A DNA stretch of 64,000 bases from Thiomicrospira sp. WB1 (GCF_001507535.1 NZ_LQBN01000003.1:372001-436000), one strand, 5' to 3'. Counted from the first letter of the stretch, positions 9,047 through 18,638 are shown. Numbers and translations are program-made. Notes: generated by a model not told the origin, from the sequence alone.

Positions 9047-10117
9047 ATGGTCTGGTTGCCTGATTCGCCCGCTTTTGCAGGCATAAGACCCCCTGAGCTT
9101 GTGTGGGCAACCCTCAACCCTTCGGTCTTGATCAAGGCACACCCGGCCTGGCGGCAATTCCAAAACACCTTTCCTCAAGTGAGCGGGTCGGATCTTGTCA
9201 TTGAGCGTCTTCAAACAGCTCACAATGCGCCTTATGGGTTTTATCGTCTTCGGAGAGGTACCCATGACTGGTTTGTCAAGTTGGTGCCGACGCACGGTGC
9301 GCGACGCCAGGCGCAAGCTCAAGGCGTGGCTGATTTCCTGTCAGAGCAGGGGATTGCCGTGCCCAAACTGCTGGATGGGTTTCCGTGCGATTTGACCGAT
9401 CAGGTCTCGGCTTTGGGGTATGACTATTATCCCGGGCGTTTCAGTGATTACAGCCAGTCAGATTTGCGCCGCATTGGACACACCATCGGACAAGTGCACC
9501 GGGCACTGACATGTTTTCCTGAATCGGAGGTCGTCAAACAGGCAGCCATTCACCGCAAAACCATGCTGTGTGAACGCTGGCAGCGTCTGTTGCAGTGCCC
9601 GGATCAAATGCAGTCTTTGCCTGAAGCCGGTCAGGCGATTTTGCGAACGCATTCCCCCGAATGGTTATGGCATCTGATGGAAAACGGGCAAATGGTGCAT
9701 GGCGATCTGAATGTGGGCAATCTCTGGTTTGCCGATTCAGGCGAATTGATGGTGCTGGACTGGGAGGACAGTCTGACTGCCTGGTTTGACCCTCTGAAAG
9801 ATCTGGCGTTTGTGATCGAGCGGTTTGTCTTGACGGTGCATGATGCCTCTGAGCTGGCGCATCGCTCCCATGATCTGCTTGATGCCTACTTCGAGATCAA
9901 CCCTGTGACGATTCAATCCGATTCACGATTTGTGGATCTGTTGCAGGCTCTGGCGACCCGTTCTTTGTTGATTCTGGCCGAGAGTCAAGCCAGTGGAAAC
10001 GCAAAGCCGGCCGAATCCGAGTGGCAAAAATTCTGTTTTTTATATAAGCTAACTCAACAGTACGAAGAACCACTCAAACAAATCGCCGCGCCCTTTGTCG
10101 CGCGCCAGGACGGATAA
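9047..10117 (+). CDS. APH-family phosphotransferase (sugar or lipid-sugar kinase?)
   Basis: 356 residues of the aminoglycoside-phosphotransferase/choline-kinase fold. The catalytic loop is HGDLNVGNLWF and the metal-binding segment is VLDWEDS, both in the usual order in the C-terminal half. It is embedded two bases after the NeuB paralogue, so a substrate in surface-sugar metabolism is likelier than antibiotic resistance. I cannot name the substrate. The gene ends 11 bp before the best ATG of the next gene. Confidence 0.7.
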   Translation: MVWLPDSPAFAGIRPPELVWATLNPSVLIKAHPAWRQFQNTFPQVSGSDLVIERLQTAHNAPYGFYRLRRGTHDWFVKLVPTHGARRQAQAQGVADFLSEQGIAVPKLLDGFPCDLTDQVSALGYDYYPGRFSDYSQSDLRRIGHTIGQVHRALTCFPESEVVKQAAIHRKTMLCERWQRLLQCPDQMQSLPEAGQAILRTHSPEWLWHLMENGQMVHGDLNVGNLWFADSGELMVLDWEDSLTAWFDPLKDLAFVIERFVLTVHDASELAHRSHDLLDAYFEINPVTIQSDSRFVDLLQALATRSLLILAESQASGNAKPAESEWQKFCFLYKLTQQYEEPLKQIAAPFVARQDG

Positions 10118-10127
10118 CCCGTTTTTC

Positions 10128-11252
10128 ATGAATCTGATTGTGACGGCCAGAGACCCCGCGACGGCGGTGTCATTCGACAAATTATTGCCTGTGTTGGCAA
10201 AGCACCCTCAATTTCAACTGCGCGTTCTCTGTCAGCATCCGGCGTATGATATCCTCGCCATAACCCAGTCTTCGGCATCGTTCGATTTGATTGAAGTTAA
10301 CAATGATGAGTTCCGTGTGACGCTGGAAGACGACTTTATTCGCGAGCAGTTTTCCGATTTTCAACCGGATGCGGTGTTGACCGGTATATCCGGCCCGGAC
10401 ACGGGCATTGACGAAGCGGTTCTGCATTACGCACGTCAACGAAGCATTCAAAGTTACGCGCTGCAGAGTTTCTGGGGGGACATCAACCAGAAAGCGCGTG
10501 CCATTCCGGATACAGCATTTGTGTTGGATGAAGAGGCCGCTCGTGTCACCGAACAGCGTTATCCGCAAATTCGCAGTGTGCCCATCGGCTCGATCAAACA
10601 CATGGATTATTGCCACTACGCACCCTTGCCCGAACGTCAGCAAAAACGACCAGGCCTGGTGAAAACAGAAGAGGTGTTGGTGGGGTTTTACGGTCAGCCC
10701 ATTCCGGATATTCCTGGGTATCTGGAAACGATTCAGGGCTTGGCACGACAGTTGCGTCACTGGGATCGGGCCTTTAAAGTCATGGTGCGTCCGCATCCGA
10801 AAGAGTCGAGCGTACTGCGGGTCCAGACGTTGGCAATGTTGCGTGCGGAACTGGGCACGGAACGGGTGGTGACGGACCCATTCGATGACATCAAAGACAG
10901 TTTGGTGGTCTGCGATCTGGTTACCAGCGCTTTTTCCACCTGTGGATTTGATAACCTGTATTTGAATGAAATTGCGCCGCAAGCGTTCAGCACGAGCGTG
11001 TATCTCTGGTTTCAGCCCGAGTTGATTCAATGGTGGCGCGCCTACAGTCAATTAGAGCGTATGCCTTTGATTGAAGAGGGGCTCCTGCTGGCCGTTGAAA
11101 AAGAAGAGCAGATGCTAAAAGTGTTTGAAGAAGGGCTCAAGCCTTCCACTCAGGCCGAATTGCGACGTCGGGCGACCCGAAAATTGCCACGCCCTCAGGA
11201 TGCGATTGATTGCATCATTGACACTTGTTTGCGTGATTATCACAGGACTTAG
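10128..11252 (+). CDS. Probable GT-B-like glycosyltransferase/phosphotransferase in the glycan locus
   Basis: 374 residues from the ATG at 10128 (a TTG at 10095 would overlap the kinase gene). The N-terminal half looks like a Rossmann-type domain (TARDPATAVSFDKLLPVLA). The C-terminal half has MVRPHPKES, a motif shared by GT-B enzymes of the CDP-glycerol transferase and UDP-GlcNAc-epimerase superfamilies, followed by an acidic DLVTSAFSTCGFDNL segment. It could attach or modify the nonulosonate. No close family name is recognised. A palindrome copy at 10649-10660 lies within it, again encoding PGLV. Confidence 0.5.
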   Translation: MNLIVTARDPATAVSFDKLLPVLAKHPQFQLRVLCQHPAYDILAITQSSASFDLIEVNNDEFRVTLEDDFIREQFSDFQPDAVLTGISGPDTGIDEAVLHYARQRSIQSYALQSFWGDINQKARAIPDTAFVLDEEAARVTEQRYPQIRSVPIGSIKHMDYCHYAPLPERQQKRPGLVKTEEVLVGFYGQPIPDIPGYLETIQGLARQLRHWDRAFKVMVRPHPKESSVLRVQTLAMLRAELGTERVVTDPFDDIKDSLVVCDLVTSAFSTCGFDNLYLNEIAPQAFSTSVYLWFQPELIQWWRAYSQLERMPLIEEGLLLAVEKEEQMLKVFEEGLKPSTQAELRRRATRKLPRPQDAIDCIIDTCLRDYHRT

Positions 11253-11263
11253 CATACTTTATT

Positions 11264-11974
11264 ATGTCAAAACACATGCTTGCATTAATCCCGGCACGCG
11301 GCGGCTCAAAGGGGCTGGCGGGGAAAAACCTTTACCCGGTGCTGGACAAACCTTTGTTGCAGTACACGCTGGATCAGGCACAAAAAAGCGAGGCCATCCA
11401 TGAGTTGATGATGTCGAGCGAAGACCCGGAAATCAATGGGTTTGCCAGTGCGTTTGGGTTGAACGTTGAGTATGTGCGCCCGGCCAACCTGGCTGAGGAC
11501 CATACTACGACGGCCGAAGCCGTGCTGCACGCGCTGGACTGGCTGGAGGATAGAGGTCGTCTGCCGGATGCGATCATGTTGTTGCAGCCGACTTCGCCAT
11601 TGAGAACGGCCCGGGAAATGGACGCGGCGGCCGCGCGCTTCTGGCAAAGTGATAAGGCCTCACTGGTCAGTGTACAGAAGATGAAAGAACACCCTTTTAA
11701 GTGTGTATGTCAAAAAGATGGCGATTGGCGATACCTGGCTCAGCCGGAGACGTTTGTGTCACGACGTCAGGATTACAGCGAAGATTATTATGTGATTAAC
11801 GGCGCCATCTACATTGTGACGCCGCAATGGCTCAGAGAACATGGCGAATTCATTGCCGAAGGTGAGTCAGAGCTGTTTGAAATGGACCCGATCTCCGGCG
11901 TGGACATCGATGACCTGGCCGATGTCTTTCAGGTGGAAGCATTGCTGAAAATGCGTCAACATCAACTGGGCTGA
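11264..11974 (+). CDS. legF: LegF-like CMP-nonulosonate cytidylyltransferase (NeuA family)
   Basis: 236 residues. The NTP-binding signature ARGGSKGLAGKN is at 11-22, followed by LQPTSPLR, both typical of CMP-sialic/legionaminic/pseudaminic acid synthetases. The enzyme activates the free nonulosonate with CTP for transfer by the Maf protein encoded downstream. It sits 11 bp after the preceding gene. The particular sugar is inferred from LegB/C/H/I/G in the same locus. Confidence 0.85.
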   Translation: MSKHMLALIPARGGSKGLAGKNLYPVLDKPLLQYTLDQAQKSEAIHELMMSSEDPEINGFASAFGLNVEYVRPANLAEDHTTTAEAVLHALDWLEDRGRLPDAIMLLQPTSPLRTAREMDAAAARFWQSDKASLVSVQKMKEHPFKCVCQKDGDWRYLAQPETFVSRRQDYSEDYYVINGAIYIVTPQWLREHGEFIAEGESELFEMDPISGVDIDDLADVFQVEALLKMRQHQLG

Positions 11975-11987
11975 AAAGGCAAAGCGT

Positions 11988-13049
11988 ATGGATTTATTTG
12001 ATTGGCAATCGATTTCGGTGCCGCACGAGGCGAACATTCGAGATGCTTTGACCGTGCTGGATCAGCAGGCCATGCAGATTGTCCTGATGGTGTCCCCTGA
12101 CAATCGATTGCTGGGTACCGTGACGGACGGCGACATTCGGCGGGGCCTGTTGCGTGGGGAAGCACTGGATAGTCCGGTTGAGCGAGTGGCCAACCAGACC
12201 CCGACGGTCGGTTACGACGATGAAACGGAGATCGTCTGGCAACAGCACATCAAACGCAAATCCCTTCGCCATTTGCCGATTCTGAACCGCCAGAAGCAAT
12301 TGGTCGGTCTGTATTACCACAAAACGCGCCAAACGCCCCGTCGAAAAAATCCGGTCGTGTTGATGCTGGGAGGGCTGGGAATGAGGCTGCGCCCATTGAC
12401 CGAGACGGTACCCAAGCCGATGCTACCAGTGGGCAACCAGCCAATTTTGGAGACGATCGTCAAGCACATCGCCGAACAGGGGTTTACCGAATTTTACTTT
12501 TGCATTAATTACTTAGGTGAAAAAATCCGCGCGTACTTTGGTGATGGGTCGGATTGGGGGGTGCACATCACCTATGTGGAAGAACCCAAGCCCTTGGGCA
12601 CGGCGGGGGCGTTAAGTCTGTTGCCGGAGGCGGCCATTCAATCCAATCAGCCCATGATTGTGATGAATGGTGATTTGTTGACCAAGATTGATTTTCGCTC
12701 ATTGCTCGACTTTCATCAAAGCCACGGCAACGGCATCACCACCTGCGTTCGAGAGTATTCTCATCAGGTGCCATACGGTGTGATTGAGCTGGAGGATTCG
12801 ACGATTTCCCAGCTGGTGGAAAAGCCAACCTACCGTTATTTCGTTAATGCAGGGATTTATTGCCTGTCGCCTCAGATGGTTGCATCGGTGCCGGTCGGTC
12901 AGTTTTATGACATGCCGGAACTGATCGAAACCGAAATGGCCGGAGGCACTAAAATGGGGGGCTTTCCCCTGGCGGAATATTGGATGGACATTGGCCATAT
13001 CCCGGATTATGAGCAGGCCCAGGCCGATTATGAAGTGTATTTCAAATAA
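11988..13049 (+). CDS. ptmE: PtmE-like sugar-1-phosphate nucleotidyltransferase with CBS pair
   Basis: 353 residues. An N-terminal CBS-domain pair spans about 1-110 (LGTVTDGDIRRGLL, LRHLPILNRQKQLVGLYY). The nucleotidyltransferase domain begins at about 123 with LGGLGMRLRPLT and KPMLPVGN. In Campylobacter the homologous PtmE makes the GDP-amino-sugar that starts the legionaminic route, so this enzyme may provide the donor used by LegB. The CBS pair suggests regulation by an adenine nucleotide. Alternative: a generic hexose-1-P guanylyl/thymidylyltransferase. Confidence 0.78.
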   Translation: MDLFDWQSISVPHEANIRDALTVLDQQAMQIVLMVSPDNRLLGTVTDGDIRRGLLRGEALDSPVERVANQTPTVGYDDETEIVWQQHIKRKSLRHLPILNRQKQLVGLYYHKTRQTPRRKNPVVLMLGGLGMRLRPLTETVPKPMLPVGNQPILETIVKHIAEQGFTEFYFCINYLGEKIRAYFGDGSDWGVHITYVEEPKPLGTAGALSLLPEAAIQSNQPMIVMNGDLLTKIDFRSLLDFHQSHGNGITTCVREYSHQVPYGVIELEDSTISQLVEKPTYRYFVNAGIYCLSPQMVASVPVGQFYDMPELIETEMAGGTKMGGFPLAEYWMDIGHIPDYEQAQADYEVYFK

Positions 13050-13074
13050 ACGTTTTAAGGATTAGGCAGCGACT

Positions 13075-15546
13075 ATGAGCAACTCTTTTGAACTTGGACC
13101 CATGCGAACGAGCCCGTTTGGTGAACGTTACTTCCAGTCCGTCAATGCGCTGGCCTTTGAAAAAGAGCCCTCAACCGAACTGTTTAAACGGCATTTACCC
13201 CAATTACGTTCGCGTAATGAGTATCTTTTTATTATTGTGGGAACGGATTCCTTTTTGTTGCCTGCCTATTTGGCGGAGGTGCATGAACCGGATTCGCACA
13301 ACCGTTATATCTTTATTGAACTCGATTCGGTGCTGGCCGAGTTACCGGAGGCGTTCAAAGACGATGAGCGTTTTGATTTTCTCAGCGACCCCGCGGAATT
13401 GACCGCGTTGCTGAATGAAAAGAAAAACGAAAGCTATCTGATCCGTCAGCGTATGGACCTCGTCAAATCGCTATCCGTGACCGATGCCTCCGTCAATTCA
13501 GTTTACATGCAGCTTTGGGATCAGGCGCATGAGGCCTTTCATGGTTTCATGACCTGGCACGTCATCGGCCAGAACTCGCGTCAGTTTGAAGACGCTCGCC
13601 TGATGAATGCCGCTGATAATCTGGTACCCATTGAAGCCTGTCGGGGTGACTTGAAAGGGGCGACCGCTGTGATTCTGGGGGGCGGGCCCACGCTGGATGA
13701 CGCCATCGACTGGATCAAAGCCCAGCAGGACAAGTTGGTGCTGTTTTCGGCCGCTCGGATCGCGCGGCGCCTGGTGAATGAAGGCATTGTGCCCGACTTT
13801 TTTGTGTCGGTGGATCCGCATGACGTCAGTTTTGATAACTCAAAAGGCATCTACACCTATGTGGATTCGTCGATTCTGCTACATAGTTATCATGTCAATC
13901 CGAAGCTGCTGGGACAATGGTCAGGGCTTGCCGCCTATACCGGCCAGCGTTTCGGCTGGCAGAGCAAAGATCAGGTGATCAACATCGACTCGCCGGGTCC
14001 CAACGTCATCAATACCACGGTGCACCTGGCGCAAGCGCTGGGCTGCCAGCAGATTATTTTCAGTGGGGTGGATTTCTGTTTCGCCGATGGTCGCACACAC
14101 GAATCCAGCAGTGACGAAGCCAAGTATTCGGCCAACATCCTGAATCAGGATAAAACCGTGGTGGAAAACAATGCCGGTCAGATCACGCCGACCACCAGCC
14201 GCTATCTGAAAGGTCAGCAAGCCATGCAGACGCAGGTGGCGCATTATAAAAAACAGAACCCGGAATTGTCTTTTATCAGTACAGGGCGCCTGTCGGCCAA
14301 AATGGAGAACGTGGCCTACCAGCCGGTGGATGACATTCGCTTGAATGACGTCGATAAATCGCTCCACCTGATTCATTTCCGTGAAAAACTGGCCATGCCC
14401 TGTGACAAAAAGGTCAAACACATCGCTGCAATCGTTAAGCAGTTGGAGAAACAAAAGAAGCGGTTTTATGACCTTAAGAAACTGGCCAAAGAAGGTTTGG
14501 ACCTCTTGCCGAAAATGTTTGTCAATGGCGAGGAAAAACCGAATGTGTCCAAAAAAGTGATCAAGGCCAAGAACAAAATTGAGCGTCTGGTCGGCGACGA
14601 TGGTGACTTCATTTTTAACTACAATGCCGCATTTTTCTCGGATACGTTCAAGCCTGTCTCAGACGATGCGATGTCTCAGGATGAAATCGTGCAGCAATTA
14701 AAAGCCTTTTTCCAAGGCGTCTTTGATTTGTCCGATCATTATCGTAATCAATTGATCAAAAGTCTTGAACGTGCCAAATTGCGCACCGAAGAACTCAAGC
14801 ATACCCAACCACTTTCGGCTTTGTATGATAAATGGCAAAGCATGCATGAATTCGGACGTTTTCGGACCTGGCAGCAATGCCTGGATCGTGCGCCTTCCGA
14901 ACAAGAACGTCAGATTCTGGAACAGGCGCATGAAGCCTTTGAAACCGAAGTGGGTAAACAAGACACGCAGCAAGTGGAACAACTGAAGTCGCAAACCCAC
15001 AACATTGCGCGTCTGGTTTCCAAGGCCATTCTGGCTGCGGACCAAAAAGATGTGGCCGCGATCGAAGAAATCGAAACGCATGCACAGGAACTGGAAAACG
15101 AGGCCAACCGCCATTCATTGCAGAAGCTGGCTCAGGGGATGGTGGCAGAAGTCAAAGAGGAATATGATTCGGCGATTGAAGCCTACAGTTATGTGGACGT
15201 TCCTCAGCTGAAGGAAACGGCGCTCAAGCGTGCCTTTGCCATCACCATGGAACAAAAGCAATTCCAGAATTCGCTGATGATTCTGGAGGCTTTGTGTCAA
15301 TTCTCGCTGGATTATATGGTGCCTTATTCTGACCTGTTGCACTTGCATCAGCAGGATCAAAGTTCGGTGGAAGTGCTTCAGATGTATTTGCAACAAAAGC
15401 CGGAAAATTTGGGGGCACGATTCAAGCTGATTGATCGGTTGATCGGGTTGGAGAAAGCACAGCAAGCGCGTGAACACATTGACTGGATTCTCGAAAGAGA
15501 TCCAGACAATCAAGCCGCAAAAAACTTGCTGGCCAAGCTGTCCTAA
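13075..15546 (+). CDS. maf: Motility accessory factor (Maf/DUF115) glycosyltransferase
   Basis: 823 residues. The central MAF domain includes AVILGGGPTLDDAIDWI at about 200, FFVSVDPHD, and IFSGVDFCFADGRTH, the usual signatures of the family that transfers nonulosonates to flagellin. The C-terminal third is helical, with coiled-coil and TPR-like stretches, and is longer than in many homologues. Position between the CMP-sugar synthesis genes and the flagellin cluster fits flagellin O-glycosylation in the cytoplasm before export. A strong terminator follows the stop. Substrate identity is inferred. Confidence 0.85.
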   Translation: MSNSFELGPMRTSPFGERYFQSVNALAFEKEPSTELFKRHLPQLRSRNEYLFIIVGTDSFLLPAYLAEVHEPDSHNRYIFIELDSVLAELPEAFKDDERFDFLSDPAELTALLNEKKNESYLIRQRMDLVKSLSVTDASVNSVYMQLWDQAHEAFHGFMTWHVIGQNSRQFEDARLMNAADNLVPIEACRGDLKGATAVILGGGPTLDDAIDWIKAQQDKLVLFSAARIARRLVNEGIVPDFFVSVDPHDVSFDNSKGIYTYVDSSILLHSYHVNPKLLGQWSGLAAYTGQRFGWQSKDQVINIDSPGPNVINTTVHLAQALGCQQIIFSGVDFCFADGRTHESSSDEAKYSANILNQDKTVVENNAGQITPTTSRYLKGQQAMQTQVAHYKKQNPELSFISTGRLSAKMENVAYQPVDDIRLNDVDKSLHLIHFREKLAMPCDKKVKHIAAIVKQLEKQKKRFYDLKKLAKEGLDLLPKMFVNGEEKPNVSKKVIKAKNKIERLVGDDGDFIFNYNAAFFSDTFKPVSDDAMSQDEIVQQLKAFFQGVFDLSDHYRNQLIKSLERAKLRTEELKHTQPLSALYDKWQSMHEFGRFRTWQQCLDRAPSEQERQILEQAHEAFETEVGKQDTQQVEQLKSQTHNIARLVSKAILAADQKDVAAIEEIETHAQELENEANRHSLQKLAQGMVAEVKEEYDSAIEAYSYVDVPQLKETALKRAFAITMEQKQFQNSLMILEALCQFSLDYMVPYSDLLHLHQQDQSSVEVLQMYLQQKPENLGARFKLIDRLIGLEKAQQAREHIDWILERDPDNQAAKNLLAKLS

Positions 15547-15565
15547 GCCATGCCTTTTAGCTTGA

Positions 15566-15589
15566 AACCCCGCCCCGGCGGGGTTTTTT
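15566..15589 (+). terminator. Rho-independent terminator after maf
   Basis: G+C-rich inverted repeat CCCCGCC/GGCGGGG followed by TTTTTT. The same sequence recurs at 18595-18617 because it lies in the duplicated flagellin segment. Confidence 0.85.
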
Positions 15590-15608
15590 GTGCCCGGAAG
15601 AAAAAAAC

Positions 15609-15634
15609 TAAAGAATCCCGGTTGCGGTCGTTAA
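15609..15634 (+). promoter_or_regulatory. Sigma-28 (FliA) promoter of flagellin gene 1
   Basis: TAAAGAAT, 10-bp spacer, GTCGTTAA, close to the FliA pattern (TAAAGTTT then GCCGATAA). It lies about 95 bp before the ATG of the first flagellin and is repeated exactly at 18639-18664. Confidence 0.7.
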
Positions 15635-15730
15635 CGTTATTGAAGGCGCAAAAGATGCCTCACATACAAAAACGATAAAAAGACGTGCTGCCACACACAG
15701 CACACACAAGCAACACAAGGGAGAAATATC

Positions 15731-16561
15731 ATGGCAATGGTAATCAATACCAATATGGCCGCGATCAATGCGGTCCGCATCCTCGATTCCACCAAATCCG
15801 AGCAATCCACGGCAATGGAACGTCTGACCTCCGGTCTTCGCATCAACAAAGCGGCGGATGATGCCGCGGGCTTGGCGGTGACCACCGGGATGACCACCCA
15901 GATTCGCGGCACCGATGTCGCCATTCGTAACGCCAACGACGGCATCTCACTGGTTCAGACCCTGGATGGGGCCAGCGAAGAGATCGTGAGCATGATGCAA
16001 CGGATGCGTGAGCTGTCGGTTCAGGCGTTGAACGGCACCTACAGTGACATGAACCGTCAGCAGATGAACGAGGAGTTCACGCAACTACAGACTGAGATCC
16101 AACGTGTGTCGGACACCACCAAATTCAATGAGACGCCATTGATGAATGGCTCGGTTGCCAGTGTTAATTTGCACATTGGTTGGGAAGCGGGTTCCACCAA
16201 CAAACTGTACATTTCAACCTACAACTTCAGTCAGGGTAATCTGAGTGCAGGGTTGGGGAATGCGACCATCAGTACGGTGGCCACGGCTAGCGCAGCGATC
16301 TCTGCAATCACCAAGGATCTGTCCACCATCAACGTCAACCGTGCGAAATGGGGTGCGATCCAGAACCGTCTGGAATCCACTGTGTCGAACCTGGCGAACG
16401 TGAATGAAAACATGAACGCGGCACGTTCACGGATTCTGGATGCGGACTTTGCGGCGGAAAGTGCGGCGCTGGCACGTACCCAGGTGTTGCAGCAGGCCGG
16501 TATGAGCATGCTCAGTCAGGCCAACCAGCAGTCACAGAATGTGATGCAGTTGCTGCAGTAG
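15731..16561 (+). CDS. Flagellin 1
   Basis: 276 residues: only the conserved N- and C-terminal D0/D1 helices are present, with a very short middle, so the surface domains D2/D3 are lacking. The N-terminus MAMVINTNMAAINAVRILDS and C-terminus ending QSQNVMQLLQ are typical. GGGAGA precedes the ATG. It differs from flagellins 2, 3, 5 and 6 (which read NANRILDKT) but is almost identical to flagellin 4. It is exported through the flagellar type III apparatus and is the likely substrate of Maf glycosylation at Ser/Thr in the middle part. Confidence 0.95.
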   Translation: MAMVINTNMAAINAVRILDSTKSEQSTAMERLTSGLRINKAADDAAGLAVTTGMTTQIRGTDVAIRNANDGISLVQTLDGASEEIVSMMQRMRELSVQALNGTYSDMNRQQMNEEFTQLQTEIQRVSDTTKFNETPLMNGSVASVNLHIGWEAGSTNKLYISTYNFSQGNLSAGLGNATISTVATASAAISAITKDLSTINVNRAKWGAIQNRLESTVSNLANVNENMNAARSRILDADFAAESAALARTQVLQQAGMSMLSQANQQSQNVMQLLQ

Positions 16562-16571
16562 AAGAGCCATC

Positions 16572-16601
16572 GCCTTTTTCACCAGGCCTGGTGAAAAAGG
16601 C
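16572..16601 (+). terminator. Perfect 30-bp palindrome after flagellin 1 (terminator-like, contains ACCAGGCCTGGT)
   Basis: GCCTTTTT, C, ACCAGGCCTGGT, G, AAAAAGGC: a perfect palindrome with T- and A-tracts in the arms, able to act in both directions. Duplicated at 19602-19631 and closely matched at 29330-29359. Confidence 0.65.
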
Positions 16602-16733
16602 ATTCAATCGACGAAAGACTTAGATTTATAACAACGAGGAAGAAGAAAAGGGCAGGCTTTTTTACCAACGTTCTGAGGTGTTTTTTGCCTGAGAATGCTG
16701 GCCAAAGAGGCTTTTGAAAGTTCCCTTGTGTTT

Positions 16734-16757
16734 AGCCGCTTTTTAGCGGCTTTTTTT
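16734..16757 (+). terminator. Second terminator after flagellin 1
   Basis: AGCCGCT, TTTT loop, AGCGGCT stem followed by a seven-T run. It is also present after flagellin 4 (about 19764-19788) as part of the duplication. Confidence 0.85.
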
Positions 16758-16790
16758 GTTTTGCAACGGCAAAAAAGTCAAAAAAAAAGC

Positions 16791-16816
16791 TCAATAAAAA
16801 TCAGGGGCGCCGATAA
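16791..16816 (+). promoter_or_regulatory. Sigma-28 promoter of flagellin gene 2
   Basis: TCAATAAA, 10-bp spacer, and a perfect GCCGATAA -10 element at 16809-16816. The -35 is weaker than the -10. Confidence 0.7.
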
Positions 16817-16875
16817 CTTCATTGAGTGATAAGAATAACAAGACAAACATCACACACAAGAAAAGGAGAGACATC

Positions 16876-17703
16876 ATGGCAATGGTGATTAACACAAACA
16901 TGGCGGCCCTTAACGCCAACCGGATTCTGGATAAAACCAGCGTTGAGCAGTCTACGGCAATGGAGCGTCTGACGTCCGGTCAGCGTATCAACTCTGCCGC
17001 CGATGATGCGGCGGGTCTGGCGGTCGCCACCGGCATGACTTCACAGATTCGTGGGACCGAACAAGCGATTCGAAATGCTAATGACGGCATGGCGATGATT
17101 CAGACTGTGGATGGCGCGACCGAAGAGGTGGTCGGAATGATGCAGCGCATGCGTGAGCTGGCGGTGCAATCCATGAACGGCACCTATAACGCTGAAAACC
17201 GCACACAGATGGACGAAGAATTCACTCAGTTGCAGAACGAGATCGACCGGATCGCGAAGACCACCAAATTTAACGAAACGTCTTTGATGAACGGTTCCAA
17301 TGCTGCGATCAGCTTGCACGTTGGCTGGGAAACCGGTGCCGACAACAAGATCACCGTTTCGTTGGAAGGGTTCAGTCTGGGATCGTTGAACACATCAACC
17401 GCTGTGGCCATTGATGATGCCGGTTCGGCGTCCAATGCGATTACACAGATCGATGCCGATCTCTCCAATATCAATACGTTTCGAGCCAAGTGGGGTGCGT
17501 TGCAGAACCGTCTGGAATCGACCGTTTCCAACTTGGCAAACGTGAACGAAAACATGAATTCGGCCCGTTCTCAGATTCAGGATGCCGACTTCGCCCGTGA
17601 AAGTGCCAACCTGGCGCGGACGCAGGTATTGCAGCAGGCTGGTATGAGCATGCTCAGCCAGGCTAACCAGCAATCGCAGAACGTGCTTTCATTGTTGAGA
17701 TAA
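16876..17703 (+). CDS. Flagellin 2
   Basis: 275 residues from the ATG at 16876, which has AGGAGAG just upstream; an in-frame GTG at 16822 would add 18 residues foreign to flagellins. D0/D1-only flagellin with NANRILDKTSVEQ near the N-terminus and QNVLSLLR at the C-terminus. The middle (residues about 170-205) is the only divergent part. It is closest to flagellin 6 through much of its length. Only 45 bp separate it from flagellin 3, suggesting cotranscription. Confidence 0.95.
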   Translation: MAMVINTNMAALNANRILDKTSVEQSTAMERLTSGQRINSAADDAAGLAVATGMTSQIRGTEQAIRNANDGMAMIQTVDGATEEVVGMMQRMRELAVQSMNGTYNAENRTQMDEEFTQLQNEIDRIAKTTKFNETSLMNGSNAAISLHVGWETGADNKITVSLEGFSLGSLNTSTAVAIDDAGSASNAITQIDADLSNINTFRAKWGALQNRLESTVSNLANVNENMNSARSQIQDADFARESANLARTQVLQQAGMSMLSQANQQSQNVLSLLR

Positions 17704-17748
17704 CGTTGATTGATTAAGAACACACACTAGCAAAAAGGGAGAGACATC

Positions 17749-18573
17749 ATGGCAATGGTGATTAACACAAACATGGCGGCGATGAATGCCAATCGAATTC
17801 TGGATAAAACCAGTGTGGAACAGTCCACAGCAATGGAACGTCTGACGTCCGGTCAACGCATCAACTCCGCCGCCGATGACGCGGCGGGTCTGGCGGTCGC
17901 CACCGGCATGACTTCACAGATTCGTGGGACGGATCAATCCATCCGAAACGCCAATGACGGCATGGCTCTGATTCAGACCCAGGACGGCGCCATGGAAGAG
18001 GTCGTCAACATGATGCAGCGCATGCGTGAGTTGGCGGTTCAATCCATGAACGGTACTTACAACGACGAAAACCGTCAACAAATGGAAGAAGAGTACGGTC
18101 AGCTGGCAGCTGAAATCGATCGCGTAGGCGACACCACCAAGTTCAATGAAATTGAACTCATGGACGGTACCAACACCGTGATCAGTTTGCATGTGGGCTG
18201 GGAAAACGGTTCGGTCAATAAAATTAATATTTCCACCGTCGATGTGACCTCGGTTGCGGGGGATCTGGATGGTCTGACCATTAGTACCGTGGCCAATGCT
18301 TCAACGGTGGTGGGGTCAATTGATGGGGCCATCAGCTCGATCAACTTGGAACGTGCCAAATGGGGTGCGTTGCAGAACCGTCTGGAATCGACCGTTTCCA
18401 ACCTGGCAAACGTGAACGAAAACATGAATTCGGCCCGTTCTCAGATTCAGGATGCCGACTTCGCCCGTGAAAGTGCCAACCTGGCGCGGACGCAGGTGTT
18501 GCAGCAGGCTGGTATGAGCATGCTCAGCCAGGCTAACCAGCAATCGCAGAACGTGTTGTCGCTGTTGCGATAA
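17749..18573 (+). CDS. Flagellin 3
   Basis: 274 residues, D0/D1-only. No separate sigma-28 site is evident in the 45 bp before it, so it probably shares the promoter of flagellin 2. It resembles flagellin 5 in the central part (NKINISTVDVTSV), while its 3' end is nearly identical at DNA level to that of flagellin 2, which looks like gene conversion. A terminator follows at 18595. Confidence 0.95.
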   Translation: MAMVINTNMAAMNANRILDKTSVEQSTAMERLTSGQRINSAADDAAGLAVATGMTSQIRGTDQSIRNANDGMALIQTQDGAMEEVVNMMQRMRELAVQSMNGTYNDENRQQMEEEYGQLAAEIDRVGDTTKFNEIELMDGTNTVISLHVGWENGSVNKINISTVDVTSVAGDLDGLTISTVANASTVVGSIDGAISSINLERAKWGALQNRLESTVSNLANVNENMNSARSQIQDADFARESANLARTQVLQQAGMSMLSQANQQSQNVLSLLR

Positions 18574-18594
18574 AGCGCACGCATTATCTGCTCA

Positions 18595-18619
18595 AACCCC
18601 GCCCCGGCGGGGTTTTTTG
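18595..18619 (+). terminator. Terminator after flagellin 3
   Basis: Same CCCCGCC/GGCGGGG hairpin and T-run as after maf; it forms the left part of the duplicated block carrying flagellin 4. Confidence 0.85.
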
Positions 18620-18638
18620 TGCCCGGAAGAAAAAAAGC

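Noticed and set aside
9047-10117. APH-like gene as antibiotic resistance
   Set aside because: It is embedded in a coupled sugar operon, and the fold covers many sugar and lipid kinases.
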